Positions 1 to 6,570 of a stretch of 17,975 nt of DNA are shown piece by piece. How positions within the stretch are numbered: the stretch's first letter is position 1; every line of letters starts with the position of its first letter. The position numbers and the translations under genes are program-made. The stretch comes from Thermoguttaceae bacterium. Lineage in GTDB: Bacteria > Planctomycetota > Planctomycetia > Pirellulales > Thermoguttaceae. The stretch is from contig JAFTCU010000353.1 in NCBI GenBank assembly GCA_017454585.1, positions 1 to 17,975 of the forward strand, written 5' to 3'. Below the pieces are notes generated by a model. That model was not told where the DNA came from. It worked only from the letters and a program-made list of their open reading frames with translations, and searched no databases.

Positions 1-594
1 GACGATGTTGATGACGACGACGATGACGACACTTCCAAAACAGGTTTCGGTACTGGTGACGACGATGATGACGACGACGATGTTGCCGCGCCAAAAGCCG
101 GTGATGACGACGACGATGATGACGCTTTAGGCGATGATGATGACGACGATGATGTTGCCGCGCCAAAAGCTGGTGATGACGATGATGACGATGACGACGG
201 CTTCGGCAAAGCTGGCGATGATGACGACGATGATGTTGCCGCGCCAAAAGCCGGTGATGACGATGACGATGATGACGACGGCTTCGGCAAAGCAGCCGGC
301 GACGATGATGACGACGCTCCAGCCGCTGGTGACGATGACGATGATGATAACGACGCTCCCGCCGCTGGTGACGACGACGATGACGATGATACGCCCGCCG
401 CTGGTGACGACGACGATGATGATAACGACGCTCCCGCCGCTGGTGACGACGACGATGACGATGATACGCCCGCTGCAGGTGACGATGATGACGATGATAC
501 GCCCGCTGCAGGTGACGATGATGACGAAGTCGAAGCCCCGAAAGCAGACAAAAAAGACGTTTTCGGCGATGATGACGACGATGATGATGTTTGA
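1..594 (+). CDS. Asp-rich low-complexity repeat protein, C-terminal part (5' end outside window)
   Basis: Frame 1 is open from the first base to a TGA at 592-594 and gives 197 residues, of which about 105 are Asp. Runs of 5-9 Asp are separated by short spacers. The first half uses V-A-A-P-K-A-G and G-F-G-K-A-G spacers; the second half uses A-P-A-A-G or T-P-A-A-G. It ends in V-F-G, seven Asp and Val. GAC and GAT alternate irregularly, so the Asp runs are not a pure trinucleotide repeat and look maintained at the protein level. The start and any folded domain lie upstream, so the function cannot be read. Such acidic tails can bind divalent cations or basic partners, or act as a flexible polyanionic spacer; that is inference. 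The next gene starts 11 bp after the stop and may be cotranscribed. A Met/Thr-rich open frame at 134-598 is an out-of-frame shadow. Confidence 0.8.
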   Translation, partial: DDVDDDDDDDTSKTGFGTGDDDDDDDDVAAPKAGDDDDDDDALGDDDDDDDVAAPKAGDDDDDDDDGFGKAGDDDDDDVAAPKAGDDDDDDDDGFGKAAGDDDDDAPAAGDDDDDDNDAPAAGDDDDDDDTPAAGDDDDDDNDAPAAGDDDDDDDTPAAGDDDDDDTPAAGDDDDEVEAPKADKKDVFGDDDDDDDV

Positions 595-605
595 TTGAGT
601 TCATA

Positions 606-1748
606 ATGACGAACTTTGAAAAAGCAGCTGCGATTCACGCTTCCGTGGGTCGCGGCTTTTTTGTTTGTTCTGGCGGTGGGAGTGGTCTCCTTTCCGCCCT
701 GCTCTCCGTTCCCGGCGCGTCTCGAACGGTCCTGGAAGCCCGTGTTCCTTACAGTGCCGAGGCAATGACATCTTTTCTGGGGCGCAGGCCCGAACAGTTT
801 TGTTCCGAACCGACGGCCCGCCGGATCGCAGCCATGGCCTGGTACCAGGCTCGAAAACTGACTCCGGGGGACGATTCGGTTTTTGGGTTCTCACTGACGG
901 CAACGCTGGCAACCCAGCGGGAGCATCGCGGTGAACATCGGGCTTTTGCAGCTTTCCAGTCTGCCGAACGAACCGTTTCTTACTCCCTGGAGCTTGCCAA
1001 AGACAAGGCCGACCGTACACAGGAAGAGCAAATCGTCACAGACTGGGCATTGGATCTGGTCTCAGAATTCTGCGGCATCCTGCCAGCCAGTCACAAGCCG
1101 ACGAACGACTGCACGGCACCGGTTGCCTGGCGTCAGGTCCTGACGGGAGCCCTTTCTTTTGTGGAACTTCATCGGGACGGTTCCGTCTCCGAAACTCTCT
1201 CTCCTCAAATTGACAGTATTTTTCCCGGTTCCTACGCTCCGATCCACTCGGGGCACGGAATGATGCACGCCTTCGCCCAAAGGCTTCTCGGTAAACCGCC
1301 AGCGTTGGAATTGGCCGTTCTGAATGCCGATAAACCACCGCTCGACTACATAACGATTTCCGAACGTCTTGAGCGCATTTGGGCTGAACCGGCATTTCGC
1401 GGCAACTGTGTCATTCTTTCAGGGCTCCCCTTTTTTGAACAAAAGGCGGAAGCCTTTCCCGGTCGTACGTTCATCGTGGGGATGGACACACTCGAGAGGA
1501 TCGCCGACACGAAATATCATCACGACGAGCCGATCCTGCTTGAAAAATCCCTTCGCAGGATTTCAGAGACCGGAGCTCGCTTTCTGGTCTTTGGCAGAGT
1601 GAAATCCACATCTTCAGGAAAGTTTTTTGAGACGTTTCAGCCTGACCGGGTCCCCGGAACACTGGCCAAAATCTGCCATGGAGTCCCGGAAGAAATGTTC
1701 CGAAAAGACGTTTCTTCTACCGAAATACGCAGCCGTCAGCAACGATGA
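606..1748 (+). CDS. CinA-C/PncC-like domain fused to NMNAT-like nucleotidyltransferase domain
   Basis: Product of 380 aa. Residues ~8-155 resemble the CinA C-terminal/PncC (NMN amidohydrolase) fold: S-G-G-G-S-G at 22-27 sits where PncC has E-S-C-T-G-G, followed by V-P-G-A-S-R-T-V-L-E, V-P-Y-S and a G-F-S-L-T-A-T-L-A-T stretch. Residues ~205-375 look like a cytidylyltransferase/NMNAT fold: F-P-G-S-Y-A-P-I-H-S-G-H with the xxGH nucleotide-binding motif (I-H-S-G-H at 213-217), F-I-V-G-M-D-T-L near the middle and a terminal V-S-S-T-E-I-R motif at 369-375. The combination recalls PncC-like plus nucleotidyltransferase proteins of plants, fungi and planctomycetes, but the substrate is not established; NMN/NAD metabolism is an inference. 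The PncC nucleophile Ser is not in its usual context, so that domain may be inactive or altered. Start: ATG 606 is preferred; TTG 591 in the same frame would overlap the upstream stop and add five residues. No strong ribosome site is visible for either. Confidence 0.75.
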   Translation: MTNFEKAAAIHASVGRGFFVCSGGGSGLLSALLSVPGASRTVLEARVPYSAEAMTSFLGRRPEQFCSEPTARRIAAMAWYQARKLTPGDDSVFGFSLTATLATQREHRGEHRAFAAFQSAERTVSYSLELAKDKADRTQEEQIVTDWALDLVSEFCGILPASHKPTNDCTAPVAWRQVLTGALSFVELHRDGSVSETLSPQIDSIFPGSYAPIHSGHGMMHAFAQRLLGKPPALELAVLNADKPPLDYITISERLERIWAEPAFRGNCVILSGLPFFEQKAEAFPGRTFIVGMDTLERIADTKYHHDEPILLEKSLRRISETGARFLVFGRVKSTSSGKFFETFQPDRVPGTLAKICHGVPEEMFRKDVSSTEIRSRQQR

Positions 1749-1829
1749 GTGTGTACAGGGCTTAAAAAGCATTTTCTCTAAAAATTCCAGATTTTTCCAA
1801 AAATTTCCACTTTTTATCATTCCGAATAC

Positions 1830-1858
1830 TTGACATCTGGCAGGGTTTCCGGTAAAAT
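1830..1858 (+). promoter_or_regulatory. sigma-70-type promoter for the tat genes
   Basis: TTGACA (1830-1835), a 17-bp spacer and TAAAAT (1853-1858) match the housekeeping consensus closely. Transcription would begin near 1865, leaving a leader of about 47 nt before tatA. A second TTGACG lies at 1869-1874, but its -10 partner is poor. The region around it is AT-rich and gene-free. Confidence 0.75.
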
Positions 1859-1911
1859 ATCTATTTGGTTGACGTAAAATTAACATTTACTGATTATAGA
1901 AAGGATTAAAT

Positions 1912-2118
1912 ATGAACCTTCCGCTTGCTTTTTTTGGTATTGGAACGAATGAACTCCTCATCCTCGGTTTCATCGCCCTGCTTCTTTTCGGTACACGCCT
2001 TCCAACTCTCGCCCGTTCGTTCGGCCAGAGTGTTACGGAGTTTAAAAAAGGGATGAAGGAAATCAAGGAAGACGTGGAAGACGAAAACGTGGATTCCACG
2101 AAGAAAGAAGCAGAATGA
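1912..2118 (+). CDS. tatA: Sec-independent protein translocase subunit TatA/E
   Basis: A 68-aa TatA-type protein. A short periplasmic N-terminus leads into one membrane helix (about residues 12-27), with the expected polar residue (Glu14) at its start and the Phe-Gly hinge at 26-27. An amphipathic helix follows (about 30-48: T-R-L-P-T-L-A-R-S-F-G then F-K-K-G-M) and then a charged acidic/Lys tail. TatA oligomers open the inner membrane for folded proteins with twin-arginine signal peptides, together with TatC, which is not in this window. The start is supported by AGAAAGGA at 1898-1905. The last four bases overlap the next gene (ATGA), implying translational coupling. Confidence 0.93.
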   Translation: MNLPLAFFGIGTNELLILGFIALLLFGTRLPTLARSFGQSVTEFKKGMKEIKEDVEDENVDSTKKEAE

Positions 2119-2456
2119 ATCTCATTCCGGAAATAAATACCGCGGTAATCCTGGGAATGTTTGACATGGGGTCGATGTTTTTCATCGGCCTTCTCGCGGT
2201 TTTGCTCTTTGGCGGCGATCTGCCTAAAATGGCGCGTAAATTCGGGAAATACTATTCCGAGTTTCAGCGCACCGTTGGGGCTTTCAAGAAAGAGGTTTCG
2301 TCGGTCGTGACGGACATCACGTCGGAAATTAACGACACATCGTCCGTTTCTTCCCCGAAATCGCGTTCTGGCTCTCCTTCTTCCTCCAACAAATCAACGG
2401 TTGATGAGGACGAAATGGAAACGACCGCTCCCAAATTTGAGCCTCCAAAAAAGTAG
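2115..2456 (+). CDS. TatB/TatA-like translocase subunit
   Basis: A 113-aa product overlapping tatA by ATGA at 2115-2118. It has one membrane helix ending in L-L-F-G-G-D-L-P-K-M-A, an amphipathic segment (A-R-K-F-G-K-Y-Y-S-E-F), then a long Ser/Pro/acid-rich tail. Aligning on the Phe-Gly hinge (32-33) puts Ser20 where TatA/TatB normally carry Gln or Glu. Start ambiguity: ATG 2157 would give a 99-aa protein opening M-F-D-M-G, strikingly like E. coli TatB (M-F-D-I-G), but it lacks a well-spaced ribosome site; the overlapping ATG 2115 fits coupled translation. Family membership is clear. The TatB rather than TatA role is inferred from second position, longer tail and N-terminal similarity. Confidence 0.85.
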   Translation: MNLIPEINTAVILGMFDMGSMFFIGLLAVLLFGGDLPKMARKFGKYYSEFQRTVGAFKKEVSSVVTDITSEINDTSSVSSPKSRSGSPSSSNKSTVDEDEMETTAPKFEPPKK

Positions 2457-2490
2457 ATTCAGATTTTCGCTTTAAAAAAAGGAATGAATA

Positions 2491-2566
2491 GAATGGGAGA
2501 AAAATGAGAAAAGGGAGTTGATTGGTCAAGTCTCATTTCTCCCATGGTTTCTCATCGCTCCCATTC
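2491..2566 (+). promoter_or_regulatory. complex inverted repeat with two alternative right arms
   Basis: The left arm 2491-2517 can pair with 2539-2566 in three blocks: 2491-2499 with 2558-2566 (9 bp), 2504-2511 with 2548-2555 (8 bp) and 2513-2517 with 2539-2543 (5 bp). Alternatively, 2494-2508 can pair with 2532-2545 because the right side holds two related copies (CTCATTTCTCCCAT and CTCATCGCTCCCATTC). No T-tract follows, so it is not a classical terminator. It lies between the tat genes and the Sua5-phosphatase gene and could be an mRNA structure or a protein-binding palindrome. Confidence 0.6.
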
Positions 2567-2597
2567 TTCCCACTGGATTATTTTATACTGAAATCTT

Positions 2598-2603
2598 AGG
2601 GAG
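2598..2603 (+). promoter_or_regulatory. ribosome binding site deciding the 2611 start
   Basis: AGGGAG lies seven bases before ATG 2611, one of the best Shine-Dalgarno matches in the window. It rules against the in-frame TTG at 2518, which would add a 31-residue extension reading through the inverted repeat. Confidence 0.75.
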
Positions 2604-2610
2604 AAAATGG

Positions 2611-3765
2611 ATGTTAGCCCGAGTCGTTCAGCTTCAAAAAAAGGGTTTTGACGAGCAGACAGTACAATCCGCGGTTGAGGCCCTGAGAAATGGCGGGCTG
2701 GTCGTTTTGCCAACGGAGACAGTTTATGGAATTGCCGTCCGTGCCGATGATCAGGCGGTCGTGGAACACCTTCTCGCCGCCAAAAATCGCTCTGAAAAGA
2801 ACCCGTTCACTCTCGCTTTTTCTGACATTGATCGAATTTCTTCATTTATTCCCCGAGTGTCCGTGGTAGCGGAACGTCTGGCCCGCAGATTGTTTCCCGG
2901 ACCGATTACGCTTGTTCTCAATGCGGATTTTCCAGAAAGCAAAATCTATAAAATCCCCCAATCTGTCCGGCGTTATATCATGCCCGAGGATTCCATCGGA
3001 GTACGCGTCCCGAAGAACGAATTCACACTGGCGGTCCTCAAGGCGGCTGATTTTCCAATCGCACTTACAAGCGCGAATCTTCACGGGCAGATCGACTGCA
3101 CTTCGGCCATGGAAGTCGTGAAGTCCATTGGCGATAAAGTGGACCTTATTTTCGATGATGGCGATTCTGTTCTGAAACGCGCCTCTTCCGTTTTGATGTT
3201 CGCGAAAAACTCGAACATCTTTCGGGTACTCCGTGAGGGGTTCATTTCAAACAGCCAACTGGAACGCTTCGCCCAGCCGCTGTTCCTTTTTGTTTGTTCC
3301 GGCAACACTTGCCGCAGTCCGATGGCAGAAGCGATTGCGCGTGACATTTTAGCAAAAAAAAGAGGAATTCACCCGGATAATCTGGAACAGGAAACAGGAA
3401 TTCATTTTCTTTCAGCCGGGATCGCCGCGAACGACTACTCTCCCGCAAGTCCAGAGGCACGGAAGGTAGTCGAGTCCATGGGCTTGAGCCTCGCCTCGCA
3501 TATTTCCCACCCGATAACGCCGAAACTCCTTGAATACGCTGACCGGATTTTCTGCATGACCCCCGCCCACGCACGGCAGCTTATGAGCATCATGCCTGAA
3601 ATTTCGTACAAAATCTTCATTCTGGCGCAGAAATCGGGAGGGATCCCTGATCCATTCGGCTGCTCAATTGAGGTTTACGAGACCTGCGCACGCCAAATTC
3701 GGGAAGCGCTGGAAAAAGAGTTTGCAAGCGCAGATTTTCGCAGGATCGCGTTCACGAACGAGTAG
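2611..3765 (+). CDS. Sua5/TsaC threonylcarbamoyl-AMP synthase fused to YwlE-like low-molecular-weight phosphatase
   Basis: A 384-aa two-domain protein. Residues ~12-210 are a YrdC/Sua5/TsaC domain: L-P-T-E-T-V-Y-G (33-40), K-N-R-S-E-K-N-P-F-T-L (58-68), F-P-G-P-I-T-L-V-L (95-103) and A-L-T-S-A-N (151-156). This family makes threonylcarbamoyl-AMP from Thr, bicarbonate and ATP for tRNA t6A37. Residues ~223-375 are a low-molecular-weight phosphatase: V-C-S-G-N-T-C-R-S-P-M-A-E (228-240) with the C-x5-R loop Cys229/Arg235, and the general acid Asp347 in D-P-F-G followed by C-S-I-E-V-Y. The loop Thr233 matches Thr11 of B. subtilis YwlE, known to favour phosphoarginine; tyrosine phosphatases usually have Ile there. 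In B. subtilis the homologues ywlC and ywlE are near neighbours. A -10-like TATACT at 2584-2589 has no good -35. Both catalytic centres look intact. Confidence 0.9.
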   Translation: MLARVVQLQKKGFDEQTVQSAVEALRNGGLVVLPTETVYGIAVRADDQAVVEHLLAAKNRSEKNPFTLAFSDIDRISSFIPRVSVVAERLARRLFPGPITLVLNADFPESKIYKIPQSVRRYIMPEDSIGVRVPKNEFTLAVLKAADFPIALTSANLHGQIDCTSAMEVVKSIGDKVDLIFDDGDSVLKRASSVLMFAKNSNIFRVLREGFISNSQLERFAQPLFLFVCSGNTCRSPMAEAIARDILAKKRGIHPDNLEQETGIHFLSAGIAANDYSPASPEARKVVESMGLSLASHISHPITPKLLEYADRIFCMTPAHARQLMSIMPEISYKIFILAQKSGGIPDPFGCSIEVYETCARQIREALEKEFASADFRRIAFTNE

Positions 3766-3874
3766 TTTCATATTTTGGGACGGCGTACTTGTGTCGTCTT
3801 AAACCACCGATCTTTAATGGCTCCTTCATTCGGCACTGAAAGTGTCGTCCCCACACTCGCCATACTTTCGTACT

Positions 3875-3878
3875 GGAG
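3875..3878 (+). promoter_or_regulatory. ribosome binding site for the lyase gene
   Basis: GGAG six bases before ATG 3885 supports this start over the in-frame TTG 3879. The 119-bp gap upstream (3766-3884) also holds a small stem of six pairs, 3832-3837 with 3841-3846 (one G-U), without a T-tract. Confidence 0.55.
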
Positions 3879-3884
3879 TTGATC

Positions 3885-5744
3885 ATGAAAACCCACATTA
3901 ACCCCGCCTTTATGATTTTGCTTTTTGCCTTTTGCCTGGCCAGTAACCTGGCGTTTGCCGAAGAGTCTGTTCCTGATTACTTCGCCCGGCTCAATCCGGT
4001 ACACCCGAGGATTTTGGCGTCATCTCAGCGTGAGGCCGAAGTCAAAGAACTTCTTCAGAAGGATGAGTTCCTGCAAAAGCTGCTTCAAAATCAGATGCTG
4101 GAAGCGGATGCACTGGTAAAAAATCCGCAGACCGTTGAATATATTATCATCGGGCCGCGTCTGCTGACTCAAAGCCGCAGATGCCTGAAAAAAGTTCTGA
4201 CCTTGGCGGGCGCCTATCGCATGACGGACGATGCGGCCAAAAAAACAGAGTACAAGACCCGAGCGGTCAAAGAGCTTGAAGCAGCCGCTGCATTTCCGGA
4301 CTGGAACCCGTCGCACTTTCTCGACACGGCAGAAATGACGGCGGCCTTCGCGATCGGCTACGACTGGTTTTTCGATGACCTGACGGAGAGCGAGAAGGAA
4401 CTTCTGGTCAATTCCATCTATGAGAAAGGGCTCGTGCCGAGTTTGACCCATGGGGGTTGGCGTAATTCCGCTTACAACTGGAATCAGGTCTGCAACGGCG
4501 GTATGGCCATGGGTGCGCTGGCGATTGCGGACGCTCTGCCGCCTGAAAAACGGGATACAGCGAACAAAATCCTTCATCTGTCCATCACGACCGTTCCCAA
4601 AGCAATGGCGTCCTTCGCGCCGGACGGGCTCTGGAAAGAAGGCCCCGGTTACTGGCAGTACACACTTCTCTACACGACCTTTTTGGTCAACACGCTGGAA
4701 GCGTCGCTGGGGTCCGATTTCGGGATCACGAACGTGCAGGGGTTTGACATGACGGTCGATTCCCAGATGGCTTTAGCCACGCCAGAAGGCGGCGCCTTTA
4801 ATTTCGCCGACGCTGGCAGTTCGATCATCTCCAACAGTATGCACTTCTGGTTGGCGGACAGATACAATAATCCGTTCTACGCGGAATTCGAGCGGGAACA
4901 AATCCAGACGAAAACCAATAATTTCGTCTCACTTTCGGCAGATCGGCCACACGCCGACACGAGCCTTTACCCGACGAACATCTGGTACTACTCGCCCAAG
5001 CGCGCCAACTTGCAGGAAATGAAGCTGGACCTTTATTTCCGTGAGGCTGAAATCGCGACGATGCGTTCCAAATGGCTTGACCAAAACGCCCTTTACGTCG
5101 GGTTCAAGGCGGGAAGCAACGCCGTCAACCACGGCCATCTTGACCTCGGCTCGTTCATTCTGGTCAAAAACGGTGTTCGCTGGGCGATCGACCTCGGCGC
5201 GGATAATTATAACCTGCCCGGCTATTTCGGCAAACTCCGCTGGACGTACTACCGTCTCAATACGCACGGACACAATACGCTTTTGATCGACGGACAAAAC
5301 CAGAACTCCAAGGCGATGGTGAAAATCACCGATTTTCAATCGACGCCCGAAAAAGGCTCCGCAACTGCGGATTTGTCGGAGGCGTACAAAGACCAGCTTG
5401 TTTCCGCCACGCGAACAGTTGTTCTGGATCGGTCCCGCATGACGGTCAGTATCAAGGACGTTTTCGGCAAACGAGTGAATGATTCCGTTCAGACCATCTC
5501 GTGGCAAATGCACACGCAGGCAGCCATTGAACTGGCGGACAACGGCAAGACTGCCATTTTAACGAAAGAAGGTAAAACGCTCCGTGCGCAAATCGCCAGT
5601 TCTACCAATCCAGACGTTCAGTTCCAGGTCGCCCAAACCACGCAAACGCCGGACGAAAACCCGAACAAAGGGATCTTCGTCCTGAAAATTGACGTTCCGG
5701 CATTGGACGAAGTTCAGGAACTGGTCGTTGAATTCCACGACTGA
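3885..5744 (+). CDS. secreted heparinase II/III-family polysaccharide lyase
   Basis: A 619-aa exported protein. It has a Sec signal peptide (Lys3, hydrophobic core about 8-22, cleavage likely after A-F-A at 25). Residues ~30-350 form a helical (alpha/alpha)-toroid-type domain with N-W-N-Q-V-C-N-G-G (198-206) and G-P-G-Y-W-Q-Y (253-259). From ~385 a beta-sandwich follows, with N-H-G-H-L-D-L-G-S-F (415-424) and T-H-G-H-N-T-L-L-I-D-G (460-470). In related families (PL12, PL15, PL17, PL21) the catalytic Asn/His, Tyr and His lie in equivalent places, so the enzyme probably cleaves a uronic-acid polysaccharide by beta-elimination in the periplasm or outside the cell. The exact substrate (alginate, heparin-like or other) cannot be told. 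No sulfatase or transporter neighbour is present to narrow it. It is a single-gene unit converging on the CPBP gene. Confidence 0.82.
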   Translation: MKTHINPAFMILLFAFCLASNLAFAEESVPDYFARLNPVHPRILASSQREAEVKELLQKDEFLQKLLQNQMLEADALVKNPQTVEYIIIGPRLLTQSRRCLKKVLTLAGAYRMTDDAAKKTEYKTRAVKELEAAAAFPDWNPSHFLDTAEMTAAFAIGYDWFFDDLTESEKELLVNSIYEKGLVPSLTHGGWRNSAYNWNQVCNGGMAMGALAIADALPPEKRDTANKILHLSITTVPKAMASFAPDGLWKEGPGYWQYTLLYTTFLVNTLEASLGSDFGITNVQGFDMTVDSQMALATPEGGAFNFADAGSSIISNSMHFWLADRYNNPFYAEFEREQIQTKTNNFVSLSADRPHADTSLYPTNIWYYSPKRANLQEMKLDLYFREAEIATMRSKWLDQNALYVGFKAGSNAVNHGHLDLGSFILVKNGVRWAIDLGADNYNLPGYFGKLRWTYYRLNTHGHNTLLIDGQNQNSKAMVKITDFQSTPEKGSATADLSEAYKDQLVSATRTVVLDRSRMTVSIKDVFGKRVNDSVQTISWQMHTQAAIELADNGKTAILTKEGKTLRAQIASSTNPDVQFQVAQTTQTPDENPNKGIFVLKIDVPALDEVQELVVEFHD

Positions 5745-5756
5745 CGTGAGATTTCA

Positions 5757-5785
5757 GGGGACTGTAGGCTATTACATCAGTCCCC
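5757..5785. terminator. inverted repeat between convergent genes, possible bidirectional terminator
   Basis: A perfect 8-bp stem (GGGGACTG 5757-5764 with CAGTCCCC 5778-5785) and a 13-nt loop lie between the convergent genes and cover the stop codon of the minus-strand gene. No U-tract follows on either strand, so intrinsic termination is uncertain; it may act as a 3'-end stabiliser. Confidence 0.4.
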
Positions 5786-6464
5786 ACTGACCGGAAAACA
5801 GTACCCAAAGGCCGAGCCCCGCGTTGGTTCCTATATGAAACGCCACGGCATCCCAGAGGTTTCTGGTCTTGCATACGTAAAGCGTCACCAGACTGAACCA
5901 GACGATTGCCGCGATGATTTCCGGGTGGGTGGCCACGGCGTAAAATACCAGTACGATCCACGCCAGTGGGGTCATTACACCGATTCCCAGTTCCATCCAG
6001 TCGCCTCCCTGAACCCAACGAAGCAGAAATCCTCTCAAAAAGACTTCCTCGATTAACGGGACGACAAGTACCAGGCCAATCATGCGAATGGCCCAGAACC
6101 CCCACGCCAGTGCAGTCGAAAGCCCGTTTTCCGCCGCGAACGGATCGAATGCCGCACGAGCGGTTTCAGTATTCATAAACGGGTTCGTGACCGGCACCGC
6201 CGCGAGTCCCACCCACAGCGCAGTACAAAGGACGCCCAGCACCAGCGCCAGAGCGGTTTTCCCGGTCACATGCAGCGGAAACAGGCGGACCCAGTACCTC
6301 CAACAGCAAAGGCAAAGAATTCCAACGAGCAAAATTTTGATGGAATATGCCAGTGGGTATGTGAGCGTTCCTCCCAAGCCCTGGGACTCGACCATTCCCA
6401 ACACGAGAAACAAAACAAACGGAACGACAAGGGAGTTTGCGTAAATTTTTTCGTTTTTAATCAT
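5772..6464 (-). CDS. CPBP/CAAX prenyl protease-related membrane protein, exosortase-associated type
   Basis: A 230-aa polytopic membrane protein with about six to eight hydrophobic segments. Motifs of the CPBP intramembrane protease family are visible: E-E-V-F-L-R-G-F (Glu139, Glu140, Arg144), a His in A-T-H-P-E (His180) and H-I-G-T-N (His210, Asn214). The short N-terminus, the N-P-F segment near 94 and the closing G-Q-W-G-L-M resemble the CAAX-protease-related family found in exosortase/PEP-CTERM genomes (TIGR03008-like, from memory). Family enzymes are metal-dependent membrane endopeptidases; a role in processing sorted surface proteins is an inference. The usual Phe of F-x-x-x-H at motif 2 is replaced (A-V-A-T-H). 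The ATG at 6464-6462 is preceded by AGGA on its strand. It is the only minus-strand gene and is divergent from the 6666 gene. Confidence 0.8.
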   Translation of the reverse strand: MIKNEKIYANSLVVPFVLFLVLGMVESQGLGGTLTYPLAYSIKILLVGILCLCCWRYWVRLFPLHVTGKTALALVLGVLCTALWVGLAAVPVTNPFMNTETARAAFDPFAAENGLSTALAWGFWAIRMIGLVLVVPLIEEVFLRGFLLRWVQGGDWMELGIGVMTPLAWIVLVFYAVATHPEIIAAIVWFSLVTLYVCKTRNLWDAVAFHIGTNAGLGLWVLFSGQWGLM

Positions 6465-6522
6465 GAATTTCCTGAAATAGTAAATTTTTTCTCTTTTTTT
6501 GGCCGTTTTGAGGAATAGACGC

Positions 6523-6551
6523 TTGACGTTTTTCTCTTTTCGGTGTATTCT
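6523..6551 (+). promoter_or_regulatory. sigma-70-type promoter
   Basis: TTGACG (6523-6528), a 17-bp spacer and TATTCT (6546-6551) precede the exported helical-repeat gene and predict a start near 6558, with a leader of about 105 nt. A TAAAAT at 6553-6558 is too far from the -35 to be its partner. Confidence 0.6.
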
Positions 6552-6570
6552 ATAAAATATTGGGAAAATG

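Noticed and set aside
134..598. Met/Thr/Pro-rich 154-aa open frame on the plus strand
   Set aside because: It is the +1-shifted shadow of the Asp-rich frame: GAC/GAT repeats read out of frame give ATG and ACG codons. The true frame is open from base 1 to 594.
591..605. TTG 591 as the start of the PncC-like gene
   Set aside because: It would overlap the upstream stop and add only five residues; ATG 606 begins just before the conserved I-H-A-S region.
1760..1775. GCTT-AAA-AAGC hairpin followed by ATTTT after the PncC-like gene
   Set aside because: A four-pair AT-containing stem is too weak to call as a terminator.
2518..2610. N-terminal extension of the Sua5 fusion from TTG 2518
   Set aside because: It would translate part of the inverted repeat and lacks family similarity, while ATG 2611 has a strong AGGGAG ribosome site.
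4929..5513. 194-aa minus-strand open frame inside the lyase gene
   Set aside because: It is a shadow of the lyase coding frame with no domain similarity.
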